Below are positions 63,004-64,000 of a DNA stretch of 64,000 nucleotides, piece by piece. A program made the position numbers and the translations under genes. Under the pieces are notes generated by a model, which saw nothing but the letters and a program-made list of their open reading frames with translations, was not told where the DNA came from and made no database searches. Position 1 is the stretch's first letter, and each line of letters opens with the position of its first letter. The stretch comes from Inonotus obliquus. Taxonomy: Eukaryota > Basidiomycota > Agaricomycetes > Hymenochaetales > Hymenochaetaceae. Where the stretch lies: assembly GCA_032164295.1 (NCBI GenBank), contig JAJHTX010000006.1:1674001-1738000 (forward strand), in the 5' to 3' direction.

Positions 63004-64000
63004 ATGAGCCAAACAGCCGCTGCTGTCTGGTCCTCTCTTTCCCCTCACTCTCACAACGATCCTCGCCAAATGGACCACCGTTCTCCCGCTCCCTTCATCT
63101 CCTCTCCCTTCGACATCGCAGATCTCCTCAATCCCCGCAGCGACAAGCGCATGACCCTTGACTACTCCTCCTCCCCCTCTCACTCGGCCAACCCACATAG
63201 TCAACAGCAACAGCAGCAACAACCTCATTCTGGGTTTCCCCCTGCCTCGGACTTTGATCGCGCTCTTGCTGCCAGTTCCCGTTCGAATCACGGGTTTGAT
63301 CAGCAGGACGGAATGGATATTTCGTCTGAGCAGTCCAACTACGAATACTTCTCTCCCTCCAGCGCAGGCGCTCCATTCGGCGCTCGCTATAGGACGAATG
63401 CGTCCTCATCGTCCTCCCTGGGGTATCCAGGCCTTGGTTCTGAGTCGCTCTACCCTCATGCCCCTTCTCCGTTTGCCGACTCCCTGTCCTCGTTTCCTCC
63501 TAACAACCATAACTCTTTTGACATGGTCAACGGCCTGTCGTCTTCTTACTCTAGCGGCAAAGTGTCTCCTCTCACACCCAATGACTCTGTTGTTGGTCTT
63601 CAGAGCTCCCCCGGCTTTCCTGGCCTAGGCAACGGGATGGGCAAGGATGCCTTCTCCACCGGCTATGGTGACCTTATGAACGACCGACGTGCATCAAATG
63701 TCAGTACTGGAAGCTTCCAATCGGACTTTCATGATGATTTTGGTTCTAATGGAGCGCTTGGACTCGGGTTTTCATCGCCTTCGTCAATGCAGCACTTTCA
63801 GGAGCGCATTTCGCATTTCCCTGGTAGCCACGCAGGTGCCCCGCATTTGCACCACCGATCGTCCATGGACATGATGCGTGGTGTGAATCCACATGCAACG
63901 CACGGCGGTGTCGGATTTGATGACATGGGACCGTACCCCTCCATGGCACCCCCAGCGGACTTACTTCGTTTGCCGGGCCAGGGTATCGGTGCTGATGAGA
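63004..64000 (+). CDS. Ser/Pro/Gln-rich protein, probable transcription regulator (5' part)
   Basis: An uninterrupted frame of 332 codons runs from the ATG at 63004 off the window end, so the gene is partial. The start is MSQTAAAVWSSLSPHSHNDPRQMDHRSP. The sequence is low in complexity, with many Ser, Pro, Gly and His residues and a short Q run near residues 65-71. Short conserved-looking pieces are FISSPFDIADLLNPRSDKRMTLDY and MQHFQERISHFPG. No DNA-binding domain is reached within the window. Such N-termini are common in fungal C2H2 or APSES regulators, which is the basis of the guess; the family is not proven. No intron is visible in this part. Confidence 0.6.
   Translation, partial: MSQTAAAVWSSLSPHSHNDPRQMDHRSPAPFISSPFDIADLLNPRSDKRMTLDYSSSPSHSANPHSQQQQQQQPHSGFPPASDFDRALAASSRSNHGFDQQDGMDISSEQSNYEYFSPSSAGAPFGARYRTNASSSSSLGYPGLGSESLYPHAPSPFADSLSSFPPNNHNSFDMVNGLSSSYSSGKVSPLTPNDSVVGLQSSPGFPGLGNGMGKDAFSTGYGDLMNDRRASNVSTGSFQSDFHDDFGSNGALGLGFSSPSSMQHFQERISHFPGSHAGAPHLHHRSSMDMMRGVNPHATHGGVGFDDMGPYPSMAPPADLLRLPGQGIGADE

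Overview
This window is nuclear DNA of a filamentous fungus, most likely a basidiomycete of the Agaricomycete type. The genes are broken by many 50-65 bp GT-AG introns, intergenic gaps between housekeeping genes are short, and the encoded proteins are eukaryotic (HOG-pathway MAPKK, Yak1, Dbp7, cytosolic IleRS, Snu23). No bacterial, viral, CRISPR, rRNA or convincing tRNA feature was seen.

Left part (1-16,000): a dynamic accessory region. A large inverted duplication (arms 1-2519 and 4315-6840) carries two head-to-head copies of an SRPK-like protein kinase gene. The arms are separated by a 1.8 kb spacer that holds an unknown 213-aa gene. To the right follow a third kinase copy that is broken, a degraded paralog of the 213-aa gene, a strongly decayed fourth kinase copy, an AT-rich island and a fifth, intact kinase copy (13329-14946). 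A third short duplicated unit follows kinase copies 3 and 5. The region is a small family factory: three intact kinases, two pseudogenes and co-duplicated unknown genes.

Middle (18,100-46,200): a dense conserved block. In order it holds Snu23/ZMAT2 splicing factor, cytosolic isoleucyl-tRNA synthetase, Pbs2-type MAPKK, a membrane-anchored Ubl-BAG co-chaperone (divergent from the MAPKK over 104 bp), a taspase-like threonine aspartase, an EXS/Erd1-family membrane protein, DEAD-box helicase Dbp7, an ER cyclophilin with a probable alternative C-terminus, an NmrA-like oxidoreductase, the DYRK kinase Yak1, a PAC4-like proteasome assembly chaperone and a divergent 693-aa protein of unknown function.

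Right part (46,200-64,000): gene-poor. A 7 kb and an 8 kb stretch without recognisable genes flank one unknown 497-aa gene. The window ends inside the 5' part of a Ser/Pro/Gln-rich protein that looks like a transcription regulator. The large upstream gap would suit a heavily regulated gene.

Most interesting points: (1) in the cyclophilin gene, removal or retention of the last intron, both in frame, would give either a membrane-anchored 329-aa form or a soluble 221-aa form ending HAEL; (2) the inverted kinase duplication looks identical across gene and introns but diverges abruptly past the stop codon, as expected from gene conversion; (3) the kinase/unknown-gene cluster shows several stages of decay, a micro-inversion and an AT-rich island bracketed by a 35-nt inverted repeat. 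All exon models were made by eye from reading frame and splice signals.
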